Source of the DNA: Neobacillus citreus | Lineage (GTDB): Bacteria; Bacillota; Bacilli; Bacillales; Cytobacillaceae | Assembly (NCBI RefSeq): GCF_018343545.2 | Contig: NZ_JAGYPE020000018.1 | Span: forward strand, 26,682 to 90,681 | Direction of reading: 5' to 3' | Length of the DNA: 64,000 bases | Notes under the pieces: model-generated | The model's database searches: none | The model's input: the letters and a program-made list of their open reading frames with translations, nothing else | What the model was told of the DNA's origin: nothing | Position numbers and translations under genes: made by a program | Part shown: positions 7,393-15,640 of the stretch, one piece after another | Numbering within the stretch: the stretch's first letter is position 1 | Layout of the letters: each line of letters opens with the position of its first letter

Positions 7393-7773
7393 TTAACAAC
7401 AATTATTTTCTACCTTTAATGATTTTTCCTCTATTGAAATTTTGTTATTGTCAGAAATGGAATATCCGACAACCCTAAAACCTTTATGTCTAAAAAAACG
7501 AACGCCAACATTTTTTTCAAGTGAACTCGATGCGATTATATATAAATCACCATCAGGTATTTCGTTTATATTTCTGTTTAGATAGGCAATCGGGATATTA
7601 ATTGAACCTTTGATAGGATCGTTATTACATTCATTATAGTCTCTAATATCTATTATCATTATATTATCATCTTTAAGATCCTTCAAATTGATAAAATGAA
7701 CACCAAGAACCGGAAAATATCTTCTATATAAAATAAATGATACAATTATTGTTAACAAAATTAAAACTATCAT
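7393..7773 (-). CDS. membrane-anchored rhodanese-like protein without active-site Cys
   Basis: A 126-aa protein with one N-terminal membrane helix (residues 2-17) and a rhodanese-like domain (about 25-110), seen from MIIDIRDYNECNNDPIKGSINIPI. Where an active rhodanese has the Cys loop C-R-x-G-x-R, this one reads YIIASSSLEKNVG, so the sulfur-accepting Cys is gone. It ends NNCC, a vicinal Cys pair that could bind metal or sulfur instead. AGGAGG precedes the ATG. It is the first gene of a pair with cstR and has a perfect operator at 7820-7835. A scaffold or sensor role is possible; catalysis by the usual mechanism is not. Confidence 0.75.
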   Translation of the reverse strand: MIVLILLTIIVSFILYRRYFPVLGVHFINLKDLKDDNIMIIDIRDYNECNNDPIKGSINIPIAYLNRNINEIPDGDLYIIASSSLEKNVGVRFFRHKGFRVVGYSISDNNKISIEEKSLKVENNCC

Positions 7774-7819
7774 TTAAAGCCTCCTTCAATGAAACAAATT
7801 CATTGGCAAGGTTTATAAT

Positions 7820-7835
7820 ATACCCCGTTAGGTAT
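7820..7835. promoter_or_regulatory. CstR-type operator
   Basis: Perfect ATACC-CCGTTA-GGTAT about 50 nt upstream of the rhodanese-like/cstR pair, consistent with autoregulation. Confidence 0.7.
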
Positions 7836-7872
7836 TAATGTCAATAGAATCTAAAAATTTTTTTCAGTATGC

Positions 7873-7902
7873 AAAAAAAGACCGCAATGAACGTGGCGGT
7901 CT
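7873..7902 (-). terminator. terminator of the CoA-disulfide reductase gene
   Basis: AGACCGC (7879-7885) / GCGGTCT (7896-7902) with a seven-T run on the minus strand. Confidence 0.75.
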
Positions 7903-7915
7903 AAAGAATGATTTA

Positions 7916-9862
7916 CTATTTACTTTTTTCAATCCAAAACTTGATCATGTTTTTATCGATTTCCGTTCTTAGGATGGTATGACCTGCATTTTTTGACCAA
8001 GCTGGCAGATCGTTTAAAGCTCCCTTATCCGTAACATGCAACTCCAATACTTGTCCGCTTTCCAATGAATCAAGACCTTTTTTTAATTTGATGATTGGCA
8101 TTGGACAAGTTAGGCCACTTACATCTACAACCGAATCCACTTTTATGTTATTTGTATTGTTTACAACTGTTTCCCCAAGGTCGTTTGTGGAGGTTTCAAC
8201 CTTTTTGTTTATATTGCTTCCAAATACGGAGGAATACGTTTTCCAGCCACCATCCACATTTTTAACCTGATAGCGGTTGTTTTTTAGAATTCTGCTCGCT
8301 AAATATCCTCTTAAACCGACCTGGCAACTGACATATATGGTCTGATCTTTAGGAAGCTCTTCTAATCGATTCCTTAAATCATTTAAAGGAATATTGATGG
8401 ACCCTTCGATAAAACCAAACTCACGCTCCATTGGTTCACGAACGTCGATTAATAACCCTCCGTCTGCCACGATTTTGTCAATTTCATGCCATTGTACCAT
8501 TTCCAGCTCGCCTTCCATGATGTTGGAAGCCACATAACCAGCCATATTAACTGGGTCTTTTGCAGATGAGTATGGCGGAGCATAAGATAATTCAAGGTTG
8601 GTCAAATCTTCTATTGTCAATCCACCTTTAATGGCGGTTGCAATCACGTCGATGCGCTTATCCACACCATCTGCACCGACTGCTTGGGCGCCGAAAATTT
8701 TCCCGTTTTCTTTATCAAAGATTAATTTTAAAGCAATTGGTGCTGCTCCCGGATAGTATCCTGCGTGTGAACTTGGGTGGATATGAACAACTTCATATGA
8801 TACCCCTAAACGTTTTAATGTTTTCTCATTATTTCCAGTAGCTGCAACTGTTAGATCAAATACTTTGGCAATCGAAGTACCCATTGTTCCTTTATACTTC
8901 TCTTTTTTCCCCATCATATTATTTGCTGCAATTCGGCCTTGACGGTTTGCTGGCCCTGCGAGCGGAATCATGGCCTTTGTTCCGCTAATATAATCGACAA
9001 CTTCCACCGCATCGCCAACGGCATAAATATCCTCATTAGAAGTTTGAAGGTATTCATTGGTAATAATACCTCCACGCTCTCCCAGTTCTAACCCTGCAGT
9101 CTTGGCTAATTCATTTTCTGGTCTGACTCCGATAGATAGGATCGTCATATCGGTTTCTATTTCTGTTCCATCAGAAAGAATAACCTTCTTCCCTTGATTA
9201 GCAAATGATTGCACACCATTTTCTAAAATCAACTTTACGCCTTTTTCTTTTAAATGAGTGTGTAAAATACTGGCCATTTCAAAGTCGATAGGTGCCATAA
9301 TTTGATTTGCCATTTCAATAATGGTCACTTCGATTCCTCTATCTACCAGGTTTTCTGCCATTTCAATTCCAATAAATCCGCCGCCAACCACAACAGCTTT
9401 TTTAGGATTTTGGGAGTCAACGTAGTTTTTGATCTTATCAGTATCCGGTATATTTCTTAAGGTAAATAACGTCTGATTTTCATTTAATCCCGGAATTGGT
9501 GGAACGATCGGTCTTGCTCCAGGTGATAATAATAACTTATCGTATGTTTGCTGGTAAACTTCTCCATTTTGCAAATTCTTGATAGTTACTTTCTTATTTT
9601 CTGGATCAATGCTCATTACTTCACTTAAATTGCGAATATCAAGCTTGAAACGCTCTGACATTCCTTTTACCGTTTGTACTAATAGCTTGCTTCGGTCTTT
9701 AATCGTTTCACCGATATAATAAGGTAATCCACAATTTGCAAACGAAATATGTTCCCCACGCTCTACAAGAATTATATCGACGTCTTCACTTACTCTTCTT
9801 AATCTGGCAGCTGCAGTAGCGCCGCCAGCAACTCCGCCTACGATGATTACTTTCTGTGTCAT
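7916..9862 (-). CDS. CoA-disulfide/polysulfide reductase fused to rhodanese and TusA
   Basis: A 648-aa flavoprotein with three parts. Residues 1 to about 445 form a pyridine nucleotide-disulfide oxidoreductase of the CoA-disulfide reductase/NADH polysulfide reductase type: FAD site VGGVAGGATAAARLRR, single redox Cys C44 in SFANCGLPYY, NAD(P)H site VVGGGFIGIEMAE. About 455-545 is a rhodanese domain with VSCQVGLRG. About 572-648 is a TusA domain with SGLTCPMPIIKLKKG. The enzyme can reduce CoA persulfide or polysulfide, and the two extra domains should deliver or accept the sulfur. The start at 9862 has GGAGGG 7 nt upstream. Two tandem CstR-type palindromes precede it. CoADR-rhodanese fusions are known in Bacillus; the added TusA makes this a full relay in one chain. 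Confidence 0.9.
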   Translation of the reverse strand: MTQKVIIVGGVAGGATAAARLRRVSEDVDIILVERGEHISFANCGLPYYIGETIKDRSKLLVQTVKGMSERFKLDIRNLSEVMSIDPENKKVTIKNLQNGEVYQQTYDKLLLSPGARPIVPPIPGLNENQTLFTLRNIPDTDKIKNYVDSQNPKKAVVVGGGFIGIEMAENLVDRGIEVTIIEMANQIMAPIDFEMASILHTHLKEKGVKLILENGVQSFANQGKKVILSDGTEIETDMTILSIGVRPENELAKTAGLELGERGGIITNEYLQTSNEDIYAVGDAVEVVDYISGTKAMIPLAGPANRQGRIAANNMMGKKEKYKGTMGTSIAKVFDLTVAATGNNEKTLKRLGVSYEVVHIHPSSHAGYYPGAAPIALKLIFDKENGKIFGAQAVGADGVDKRIDVIATAIKGGLTIEDLTNLELSYAPPYSSAKDPVNMAGYVASNIMEGELEMVQWHEIDKIVADGGLLIDVREPMEREFGFIEGSINIPLNDLRNRLEELPKDQTIYVSCQVGLRGYLASRILKNNRYQVKNVDGGWKTYSSVFGSNINKKVETSTNDLGETVVNNTNNIKVDSVVDVSGLTCPMPIIKLKKGLDSLESGQVLELHVTDKGALNDLPAWSKNAGHTILRTEIDKNMIKFWIEKSK

Positions 9863-9929
9863 ATTTGTTCCCTCCAAGTAATATTTATAAATCTTAACAA
9901 TTAAGAAATAAAATTAAGCATTATTAGAT

Positions 9930-9962
9930 ATACCCCAACGGGTTTTATACCTATATGGGTAT
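9930..9962. promoter_or_regulatory. two tandem CstR-type operators
   Basis: Perfect ATACC-TATATG-GGTAT at 9947-9962 and a near copy ATACC-CCAACG-GGTTT at 9930-9945, centres 17 bp apart, about 70-100 nt upstream of the CoA-disulfide reductase start. Confidence 0.7.
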
Positions 9963-10094
9963 TATAGAACGTAATAAAAAAATGTGAAGTTCCTTCATGA
10001 GATTTTCACATTTTCTTCACATTTAATTTTCACTATTTATTCACATTTAAATAAAAAAATATAATCATAGACCAAATAGAATTCCCATATTGGC

Positions 10095-10154
10095 TTAATA
10101 AACAAGACCAATAGTCATGGTTAATGCTGCGAATGGTAATAAAAATTTCTTCAT
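10095..10154 (-). CDS. possible 19-aa hydrophobic peptide
   Basis: ATG at 10154 with an AGGGGG ribosome binding site 8 nt upstream. It reads MKKFLLPFAALTMTIGLVY and stops at 10095. It has the form of a signal peptide or single-pass membrane peptide. It lies in the gap between the sulfur island and splA. Its upstream side has AT-rich DNA; further downstream lie several TTCACATT motifs. No family is recognised. Confidence 0.4.
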   Translation of the reverse strand: MKKFLLPFAALTMTIGLVY

Positions 10155-10346
10155 TTAGTTTTCCCCCTATTTCTCTATTGCTTTTTACAGCATTGAATTA
10201 GACGGAGGAAAGGTCATTATAGTTTCACAAAATGGGAAATTTTTGTATTTTTTTAATAGAAATAACTTATTTTAAACTGGAGAAAATAATGAAGGATTAG
10301 CATGGATATGTTAATAAACCACATTTAGGAAAGGAAGGATGAAACC

Positions 10347-10601
10347 ATGTCGATTCAATCCTTTCAACCGGGACAAATAGTATATGTAATTATTCGCAAT
10401 CCTCATGCACAGGATGTGGCCAATGTCCAAGAAGCAGCGGTTGTCCAAAATCCCGATGCACCAGGTGATTTGGCGCTGTTTGTGTATGAAACCTATTATC
10501 CATTAAATGATGAAGTAGCAGTTTTTAGCTCTTCTTCCGAGGCGGAAAATGCCTTTCAGGAAGCATTCGGCTACACAAAAATCGAGGGTTATTATGGTTA
10601 A
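10347..10601 (+). CDS. splA: SplA, transcriptional regulator of spore photoproduct lyase
   Basis: An 84-aa TRAP-like protein, MSIQSFQPGQIVYVIIRNPH..., matching the size and place of SplA. SplA is a negative regulator of the splAB operon in the forespore. AAGGAAGG precedes the ATG. Its last codons overlap the start of splB by 8 nt, so translation of the two is coupled. splAB is under SigG in B. subtilis; I could not find a convincing SigG promoter here. Confidence 0.85.
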   Translation: MSIQSFQPGQIVYVIIRNPHAQDVANVQEAAVVQNPDAPGDLALFVYETYYPLNDEVAVFSSSSEAENAFQEAFGYTKIEGYYG

Positions 10602-11622
10602 ACCCTTTGTCCCTCAACTTGTCTATGTAGAACCCGATGCATTGACCTATCCACTTGGAAAAGAGCTTGTGTCCAAATTTGAAAATATGGGGATTGAGAT
10701 CAGGCAAACCACCTCCCATAATCAAATTCGGAATTTACCTGGAGAGAATGACTTTCAAAGATATCGTGTCGCCAAATCAACACTCGTGGTCGGAGTAAGA
10801 AAAACGCTGAAATTTGATACCTCCAAACCCTCAGCAGAATATGCGATTCCCTTTGTGACTGGCTGCATGGGTCATTGCCATTATTGTTATTTGCAAACGA
10901 CGATGGGCAGTAAACCCTATATCCGCACCTATGTCAACATTGATGATATTTTTGAAGCAGCCGAGAATTATATGAAGGAACGTGCTCCGGAACCTACACG
11001 ATTTGAAGCATCCTGTACTTCGGACATCGTCGGTGTGGATCACTTAACTCACACCTTAAAAAAAGCGATTGAGTTTTTTGGTGAATCTGAATATGGAAAG
11101 CTTCGGTTTGTCACAAAGTTTGCCCATGTCGACCATTTGCTCGATGCCAAACATAATGGAAAAACCCGCTTTCGGTTCAGTATGAACGATGATTATATCA
11201 TCAAAAATTTTGAGCCAGGCACCTCCCGCCAACAAGAAAGAATTGAGGCGGCCGGAAAAGTTGCGAATGCAGGATTCCCATTAGGTTTTATAATCGCCCC
11301 TATCTATTTACATGACGGTTGGAAGGAAGGCTATAAGGAAATGTTTGAAAAATTAGAGGCCGAACTTCCAAATGCAGCGAAAAAGGACTTAACCTTCGAG
11401 CTGATTCAACATCGCTTTACCAAACCGGCAAAAAAGGTCATAGAAAAAAACTATCCAATGACGAAATTGGAATTGGATGAGTCGAAACGGAAATGGAAAT
11501 GGGGACGCTACGGGATCGGAAAGTACGTGTATACCGACCAAGAGCAAGAGGATATCAAAGATACCTTGGGTTCATATATCCATAATTATTTCCCTGAAGC
11601 AAAAATTGAGTACTTCACTTAA
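10594..11622 (+). CDS. splB: spore photoproduct lyase
   Basis: Radical SAM enzyme that reverses the UV-induced spore photoproduct (5-thyminyl-5,6-dihydrothymine) in DNA during germination. The 342-aa length equals the B. subtilis enzyme. The cluster motif C-x3-C-x2-C is at C91, C95 and C98 (TGCMGHCHYCYL), and the H-atom donor Cys is C141 (FEASCTSDIVG). The start at 10594 (MVKPFVPQLV) overlaps splA and has GAGGG just upstream; the longer frame from 10549 lies wholly inside splA and is rejected. Confidence 0.95.
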   Translation: MVKPFVPQLVYVEPDALTYPLGKELVSKFENMGIEIRQTTSHNQIRNLPGENDFQRYRVAKSTLVVGVRKTLKFDTSKPSAEYAIPFVTGCMGHCHYCYLQTTMGSKPYIRTYVNIDDIFEAAENYMKERAPEPTRFEASCTSDIVGVDHLTHTLKKAIEFFGESEYGKLRFVTKFAHVDHLLDAKHNGKTRFRFSMNDDYIIKNFEPGTSRQQERIEAAGKVANAGFPLGFIIAPIYLHDGWKEGYKEMFEKLEAELPNAAKKDLTFELIQHRFTKPAKKVIEKNYPMTKLELDESKRKWKWGRYGIGKYVYTDQEQEDIKDTLGSYIHNYFPEAKIEYFT

Positions 11623-11636
11623 AGGAGTAGATTTTA

Positions 11637-12059
11637 ATGACAAATTCAGATTTAAAAGAAAAGGTCCAGAAGGTTATCTCAGACCACAAAACGGGCATTC
11701 TATCGACAGTTGAAAATAATAAACCTCATTCCCGGTATATGACTTTTTATAACGACGAATTAACCTTATATACACCAACAAAAAGGGATACTGAAAAAAT
11801 CGGGGAAATTGAGAAAAATCCGAACGTATCTGTTTTATTAGGCTATGAAAAAAAAGGACAAACTGATTCCTATGTTGAAATATCAGGAACTACCGCTGTT
11901 AATGATTCTACTCAGCTGAAACAACAATATTGGGAAGAGTCATTTAATCAATGGTTCAACGGCCCTGACGATCCGAACTATATTTTTCTGGAGATAAAAC
12001 CAGAAACCGTTCGTATTATGAATCTTAATGGTGAACCATCACAAGAATTGAATTTGTAG
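11637..12059 (+). CDS. pyridoxamine 5'-phosphate oxidase-like general stress protein
   Basis: A 140-aa protein of the split-barrel flavin-binding fold (general stress protein 26 type). It begins MTNSDLKEKVQKVISDHKTG and carries the G-x-LSTVENNKPHSRYM strand typical of this group, then YTPTKRDTEKIGEIEKNPNV. AAAGGAG lies 8 nt before the ATG. It begins 14 nt after splB stops, so it may share the splAB transcript, and a strong terminator follows. The cofactor (FMN or F420-like) and substrate are unknown. Confidence 0.8.
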   Translation: MTNSDLKEKVQKVISDHKTGILSTVENNKPHSRYMTFYNDELTLYTPTKRDTEKIGEIEKNPNVSVLLGYEKKGQTDSYVEISGTTAVNDSTQLKQQYWEESFNQWFNGPDDPNYIFLEIKPETVRIMNLNGEPSQELNL

Positions 12060-12071
12060 ATTCTCCCCCTT

Positions 12072-12103
12072 AAGGATTCAGTCGTGTAACTGAATCCTTT
12101 TTG
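12072..12103 (+). terminator. terminator of the splAB/stress-protein unit
   Basis: AAGGATTCAG (12072-12081) / CTGAATCCTT (12090-12099) then TTTTT. Confidence 0.85.
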
Positions 12104-12147
12104 TCTTCACGAACATATACACATATTTGTGACAAATTTAAAATATT

Positions 12148-12208
12148 TTTTGACAATTTTGTGAACAAAGTTTTGACAATTTTGTGAACTCGGTGAATAA
12201 TATATAGT
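12148..12208 (+). promoter_or_regulatory. promoter region with a 19-bp direct repeat
   Basis: The sequence TTTTGACAATTTTGTGAAC occurs twice, at 12148-12166 and 12171-12189, 23 bp apart. Each copy holds a -35-like TTGACA and a TTTGTGAA box like ResD/Rex half-sites; a third TTTGTGA is at 12127. TAATAT (12198) or TATAGT (12203) may be the -10. It drives the small membrane protein gene at 12257. Confidence 0.5.
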
Positions 12209-12256
12209 ATAAGAATTTTGGAAGTGTAAATATCCTATCCCAAGGAGGTCGTAATA

Positions 12257-12523
12257 ATGAATTCACGAATGAAAATATTACATGCAACAAAATGGGCCGG
12301 CAGTGTTACCTTACTAACAGGTATCATGATTTTTTTATACGGGATTGTAAGCGGTTTAATGCCGGTCACCGGGATTGGGATTGGTACCATTGTGGGAGCG
12401 GTGATGTTCTTTCTGATGGGAATGTTTTTTATCGCGACTGAGGAAATGGTAGAAAAGACGGATAAGGGATTAGAAATCCCGACAATGCCAATGAAACCGA
12501 GATTATATTTGGTAAAAAGATAA
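12257..12523 (+). CDS. small two-helix membrane protein
   Basis: An 88-aa protein with two predicted membrane helices (about residues 14-35 and 38-60), rich in Gly and Met (GIGIGTIVGAVMFFLMGMFF), followed by a charged C-terminal tail. AGGAGG lies 8 nt before the ATG. It has its own promoter region with duplicated TTTGTGAAC boxes, which hints at redox or respiration control and fits its place facing the qox operon. No family is recognised. Confidence 0.7.
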   Translation: MNSRMKILHATKWAGSVTLLTGIMIFLYGIVSGLMPVTGIGIGTIVGAVMFFLMGMFFIATEEMVEKTDKGLEIPTMPMKPRLYLVKR

Positions 12524-12594
12524 ATGAAAACTCGCCGATTGGCGAGTCCGATAGGACGAAGACAGAGGCGTAGTTGAATTTATGCGTTAAGAAA
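12522..12594. repeat. 73-bp direct repeat, copy 1
   Basis: Matches the copy at 12637-12709 with one difference (A12590 versus G12705). It contains the hairpin ACTCGCC-gatt-GGCGAGT at 12530-12547. It begins inside the stop codon of the gene at 12257-12523. Confidence 0.9.
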
Positions 12595-12630
12595 GTATAA
12601 AGCTTTCGACAGAAAGTTTATACTTTTTTA
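12592..12630. terminator. bidirectional terminator between the repeats
   Basis: Stem AAAGTATAAA (12592-12601) + CTTTC / GAAAG + TTTATACTTT (12617-12626), a GACA loop and a T run on the plus strand. Confidence 0.75.
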
Positions 12631-12636
12631 TTAGCA

Positions 12637-12709
12637 AAATGAAAACTCGCCGATTGGCGAGTCCGATAGGACGAAGACAGAGGCGTAGTTGAATTTATGC
12701 GTTAGGAAA
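12637..12709. repeat. 73-bp direct repeat, copy 2
   Basis: Second copy, offset by 115 bp from the first. Same hairpin (12645-12662) and same conserved tail GCGTTAGGAAA. Confidence 0.9.
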
Positions 12710-12735
12710 AAAGAGAGCGTCTGTAAAAGACGCTC
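12706..12735 (-). terminator. terminator of the qox operon
   Basis: GAGCGTCT (12715-12722) / AGACGCTC (12728-12735) with a TCTTTTTTCC tail on the minus strand. Confidence 0.8.
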
Positions 12736-12750
12736 CCTTTCTTCATTTAT

Positions 12751-13032
12751 CTACATATCCCAAAGGAAAATGAGTAATGTTCCAAAAACAGTAATCAGGG
12801 CCATGGCAATCATAAAAAATACCTTGCCATAAATTACCCACTTATCTTCTGATTCGCCAGCGTGCATAAACACAACAAGCTGCAGAAGAGCCTGAACAAA
12901 TGCCGTGGCAACTAGGACAACCATTCCTTGTGCAAAGGAGAGTTTCAAGAAATAGACTGCCAGAGCAGCTGCCGTTAGGACTAAGGAAAAGACAAAACCT
13001 ATTATTTGTTTTCGTGGGAATAATTCGCTCAT
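12751..13032 (-). CDS. qoxD: cytochrome aa3 quinol oxidase subunit IV
   Basis: A small 93-aa subunit with three membrane helices (about residues 10-29, 33-57 and 68-91). It is the last gene of qoxABCD and starts 1 nt after qoxC ends. It is shorter than B. subtilis QoxD (about 124 aa) but has the family pattern LVATAFVQALLQLVVFMH. It stabilises the oxidase in the membrane and has no catalytic residues. Confidence 0.88.
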   Translation of the reverse strand: MSELFPRKQIIGFVFSLVLTAAALAVYFLKLSFAQGMVVLVATAFVQALLQLVVFMHAGESEDKWVIYGKVFFMIAMALITVFGTLLIFLWDM

Positions 13033-13033
13033 C

Positions 13034-13630
13034 TTACATCATTCCTTTCAAATAGATGAAGCTGAAGATGAAGATCCAGACGACATCCAAGAAATGCCAG
13101 TAAAGTGAAAAGATAAAGGATTTATTCGCAGTTTCAGGCGTTAAGCCGCGTTTTTTCACTTGCAAAAGGATAGCTGTTCCCCAGAATAATCCGAAGGTAA
13201 CGTGCAGTCCGTGTGTACCTAATGTAGTCATCAGCATGGCAGTAAACGCGCTAGTCTGCAATGTTGCACCATCATGGACATAGGTGATGAATTCATCAAT
13301 TTCAAAGCCTAAGAACCCTAGACCAAGAAGAAGTGTAATCACAAAGAAGGTCATCATTGCTTTTTTGCGTCCTAGACGCATTGCGTGAACGCCAAGTCCA
13401 ATTGTAAAACTACTTGTTAATAACAAAAGTGTTTCTATTATAACCGGAGCTATTTCAAAAATCTCTGTACCACTTGGACCGCTCCCAGTTCTATGCTCTA
13501 ACGTAAAATAAGAGGTAAACAGTGTCGCAAAAAGCATAATTTCAGCAGCAAGGAAAACCCAAAAGCCAAAAATATTCAATCCATTTTGTTTTGTACCATA
13601 TTCTAATGGCAGCGAGTGATCGACGTTCAT
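13034..13630 (-). CDS. qoxC: cytochrome aa3 quinol oxidase subunit III
   Basis: A 198-aa five-helix membrane protein of the heme-copper oxidase subunit III family, with GFWVFLAAEIMLFATLFTSY near residue 23 and the conserved GTHGLHVTFGLFWG and YWHFLDVVWIFIF blocks. Its start overlaps the last base of qoxB's stop, so translation is coupled. It is part of the terminal oxidase that reduces O2 with menaquinol. Confidence 0.93.
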   Translation of the reverse strand: MNVDHSLPLEYGTKQNGLNIFGFWVFLAAEIMLFATLFTSYFTLEHRTGSGPSGTEIFEIAPVIIETLLLLTSSFTIGLGVHAMRLGRKKAMMTFFVITLLLGLGFLGFEIDEFITYVHDGATLQTSAFTAMLMTTLGTHGLHVTFGLFWGTAILLQVKKRGLTPETANKSFIFSLYWHFLDVVWIFIFSFIYLKGMM

Positions 13631-15576
13631 TATTTAGCACCTCGCAGTTTTGTTTCAGTTTCTTCTATTTCTTTAACAGAAATATATCGGCCGTGGTCCT
13701 GTTCGAATGAGCGTAGAGCCATACATGCCAAAATTCCAATTAGTGAAAGAATTGCCGGAATCCATAAGGAGAAGACCAGTGAAAAACCTAACACAAAGAA
13801 GATCGCGCCCATAATAAATGGAACTCCACTGTTATTTGGCATATGGATTTTTTCCACTTTACCCGGGAACAGCTCATGACCTTTTTTCTTGGAATCCCAG
13901 AATGCTTCACTAGAAGCAACCTGAGGCTCGATGGCAAAGTTGTATTCCGGTACAGGAGTATGTGTTGCCCATTCAAGCGAACGTGCATCCCATGGATCTG
14001 CACCAACATTTCTTGGTGAATAACGAACACTGTAATAAACGTTATAGACAATCAATGCAAAGCTGATGGCCATAACACCTGCACCAACGAATGAAACCAT
14101 ATTTAATGGTCCATAACCTGTTGCTTCTGAATAAGTGTACATACGGCGTGCCTGACCATCTAAACCAGTAATGTACATTGGGAAGAACGCTAAGCAGAAT
14201 CCGATCGTAAGCGTCCAGAATGACCATTTCCCAATTCTTTCATTTAACATAAAGCCAAACATTTTTGGCCAATAATAGGTTAGACCAGCAAGCATAGCAA
14301 ATACTACACCCGGGATAATTGTGTTATGGAAGTGAGCTACTAAGAACATTGTGTTATGGTACTGATAGTCAGCAGCTGACATCGCTAGCATGACCCCTGT
14401 CATCCCGCCGATTACAAATAGCGGAATAAACCCTAGAGAGTATAACATTGGAACGGTAAATCGAATTTTCCCTTTCCATAACGTAAATAACCAGTTGAAG
14501 ATTTTAACACCTGTTGGAACGGCAATCATCATTGTTGTGATGGAGAAGAAGCTGTTTGCAACTGCCCCCTGCCCCATCGTAAAGAAATGGTGCGCCCAAA
14601 CCATACAGGATAGTGCTGAGATAATAACCATTGATGCAACCATTGATTTATAGCCATAAAGGTTACGTCCGGCAAAGGTTGAGATAACCTCACTGTAAAT
14701 ACCAAATGCAGGTAATATAAGGATATAAACTTCAGGATGTCCCCAAACCCAGAATAGGTTAGCCCAGAGCATATCCATACCGCCATTTGTCGTTGCAAAG
14801 AAGTGAGTTCCAAACAATCTGTCCATCGTTCCCATCGCAAGCGCCACTGTAATGACAGGGAAAACCGTTACGATGATAAGGTTTGTTACTAAAACAGACC
14901 ATGTAAACATCGGCATTTTCATTAAGGTCATGCCCGGTGCTCTCATTTTCATGATTGTTGTAATCATGTTAATACCGGTCATCAGCGACCCGATACCGGA
15001 TATTTGAATCGCAATCATATAATAGTTCGTTCCGACATGTGGACTGAAATCATTCCCTGCAAGCGGGAAATAAGAAGTCCATCCTGCATCAGGAGATCCG
15101 CCGATAACAAACGAGATATTAAACAACATCGCACCAAAGAAGAACAGCCAGAAGCTTAATGCGTTCAATCTTGGGAAGGCTACGTCACGGGCGCCAATTT
15201 GTAATGGAACCACATAGTTCATGAAAGCAAAGATGAATGGCATTGCCATAAACATGACCATGATAACCCCGTGTGTTGAGAAAACTTCATTATAATGCTG
15301 TGGATCTAGCAGTTTATTATCAGGTACAGCCAACTGGGCACGCAGCATAATCGCGTCCACGCCGCCGCGGAATAACATAATTAAGGCAGAGAGTAAATAC
15401 ATAATTCCAATCCGTTTATGATCAACTGTTGTTAACCATTCGCGCCATAAATATCCCCATTTTTTGAAATAGGTTAGGCCTGCAATAATGGCAACCACTG
15501 TTAGGCCAATCGCTACCATAGATGCATAGATTGCAAGACTTGGATTTGGTATGGCAAAACGTTCAAAGAACTCCAT
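13630..15576 (-). CDS. qoxB: cytochrome aa3 quinol oxidase subunit I
   Basis: The catalytic subunit (648 aa, up to 15 helices) that carries heme a and the heme a3-CuB centre and pumps protons. Recognisable features are [15 protein letters not shown] near residue 49, the CuB/cross-linked His-Tyr motif WGHPEVYIL near residue 281, the CuB His pair [11 protein letters not shown] near 330, and the heme ligands VAHFHNTI near 417. Length and order agree with B. subtilis QoxB. It lies 64 nt downstream of qoxA within one operon. Confidence 0.95.
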   Translation of the reverse strand: MEFFERFAIPNPSLAIYASMVAIGLTVVAIIAGLTYFKKWGYLWREWLTTVDHKRIGIMYLLSALIMLFRGGVDAIMLRAQLAVPDNKLLDPQHYNEVFSTHGVIMVMFMAMPFIFAFMNYVVPLQIGARDVAFPRLNALSFWLFFFGAMLFNISFVIGGSPDAGWTSYFPLAGNDFSPHVGTNYYMIAIQISGIGSLMTGINMITTIMKMRAPGMTLMKMPMFTWSVLVTNLIIVTVFPVITVALAMGTMDRLFGTHFFATTNGGMDMLWANLFWVWGHPEVYILILPAFGIYSEVISTFAGRNLYGYKSMVASMVIISALSCMVWAHHFFTMGQGAVANSFFSITTMMIAVPTGVKIFNWLFTLWKGKIRFTVPMLYSLGFIPLFVIGGMTGVMLAMSAADYQYHNTMFLVAHFHNTIIPGVVFAMLAGLTYYWPKMFGFMLNERIGKWSFWTLTIGFCLAFFPMYITGLDGQARRMYTYSEATGYGPLNMVSFVGAGVMAISFALIVYNVYYSVRYSPRNVGADPWDARSLEWATHTPVPEYNFAIEPQVASSEAFWDSKKKGHELFPGKVEKIHMPNNSGVPFIMGAIFFVLGFSLVFSLWIPAILSLIGILACMALRSFEQDHGRYISVKEIEETETKLRGAK

Positions 15577-15640
15577 CCTTTATTAACTCCTTTCGAGAGA
15601 TTAATTTTTTCAATAATTCGTTTCATTAACCCGTTCACAA

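Noticed and set aside
10200..10346. SigG promoter for splAB
   Set aside because: CATTATA at about 10215 has a good -10 form but no -35 at the right distance, and GCATG...CATTTAG overlaps the ribosome binding site.
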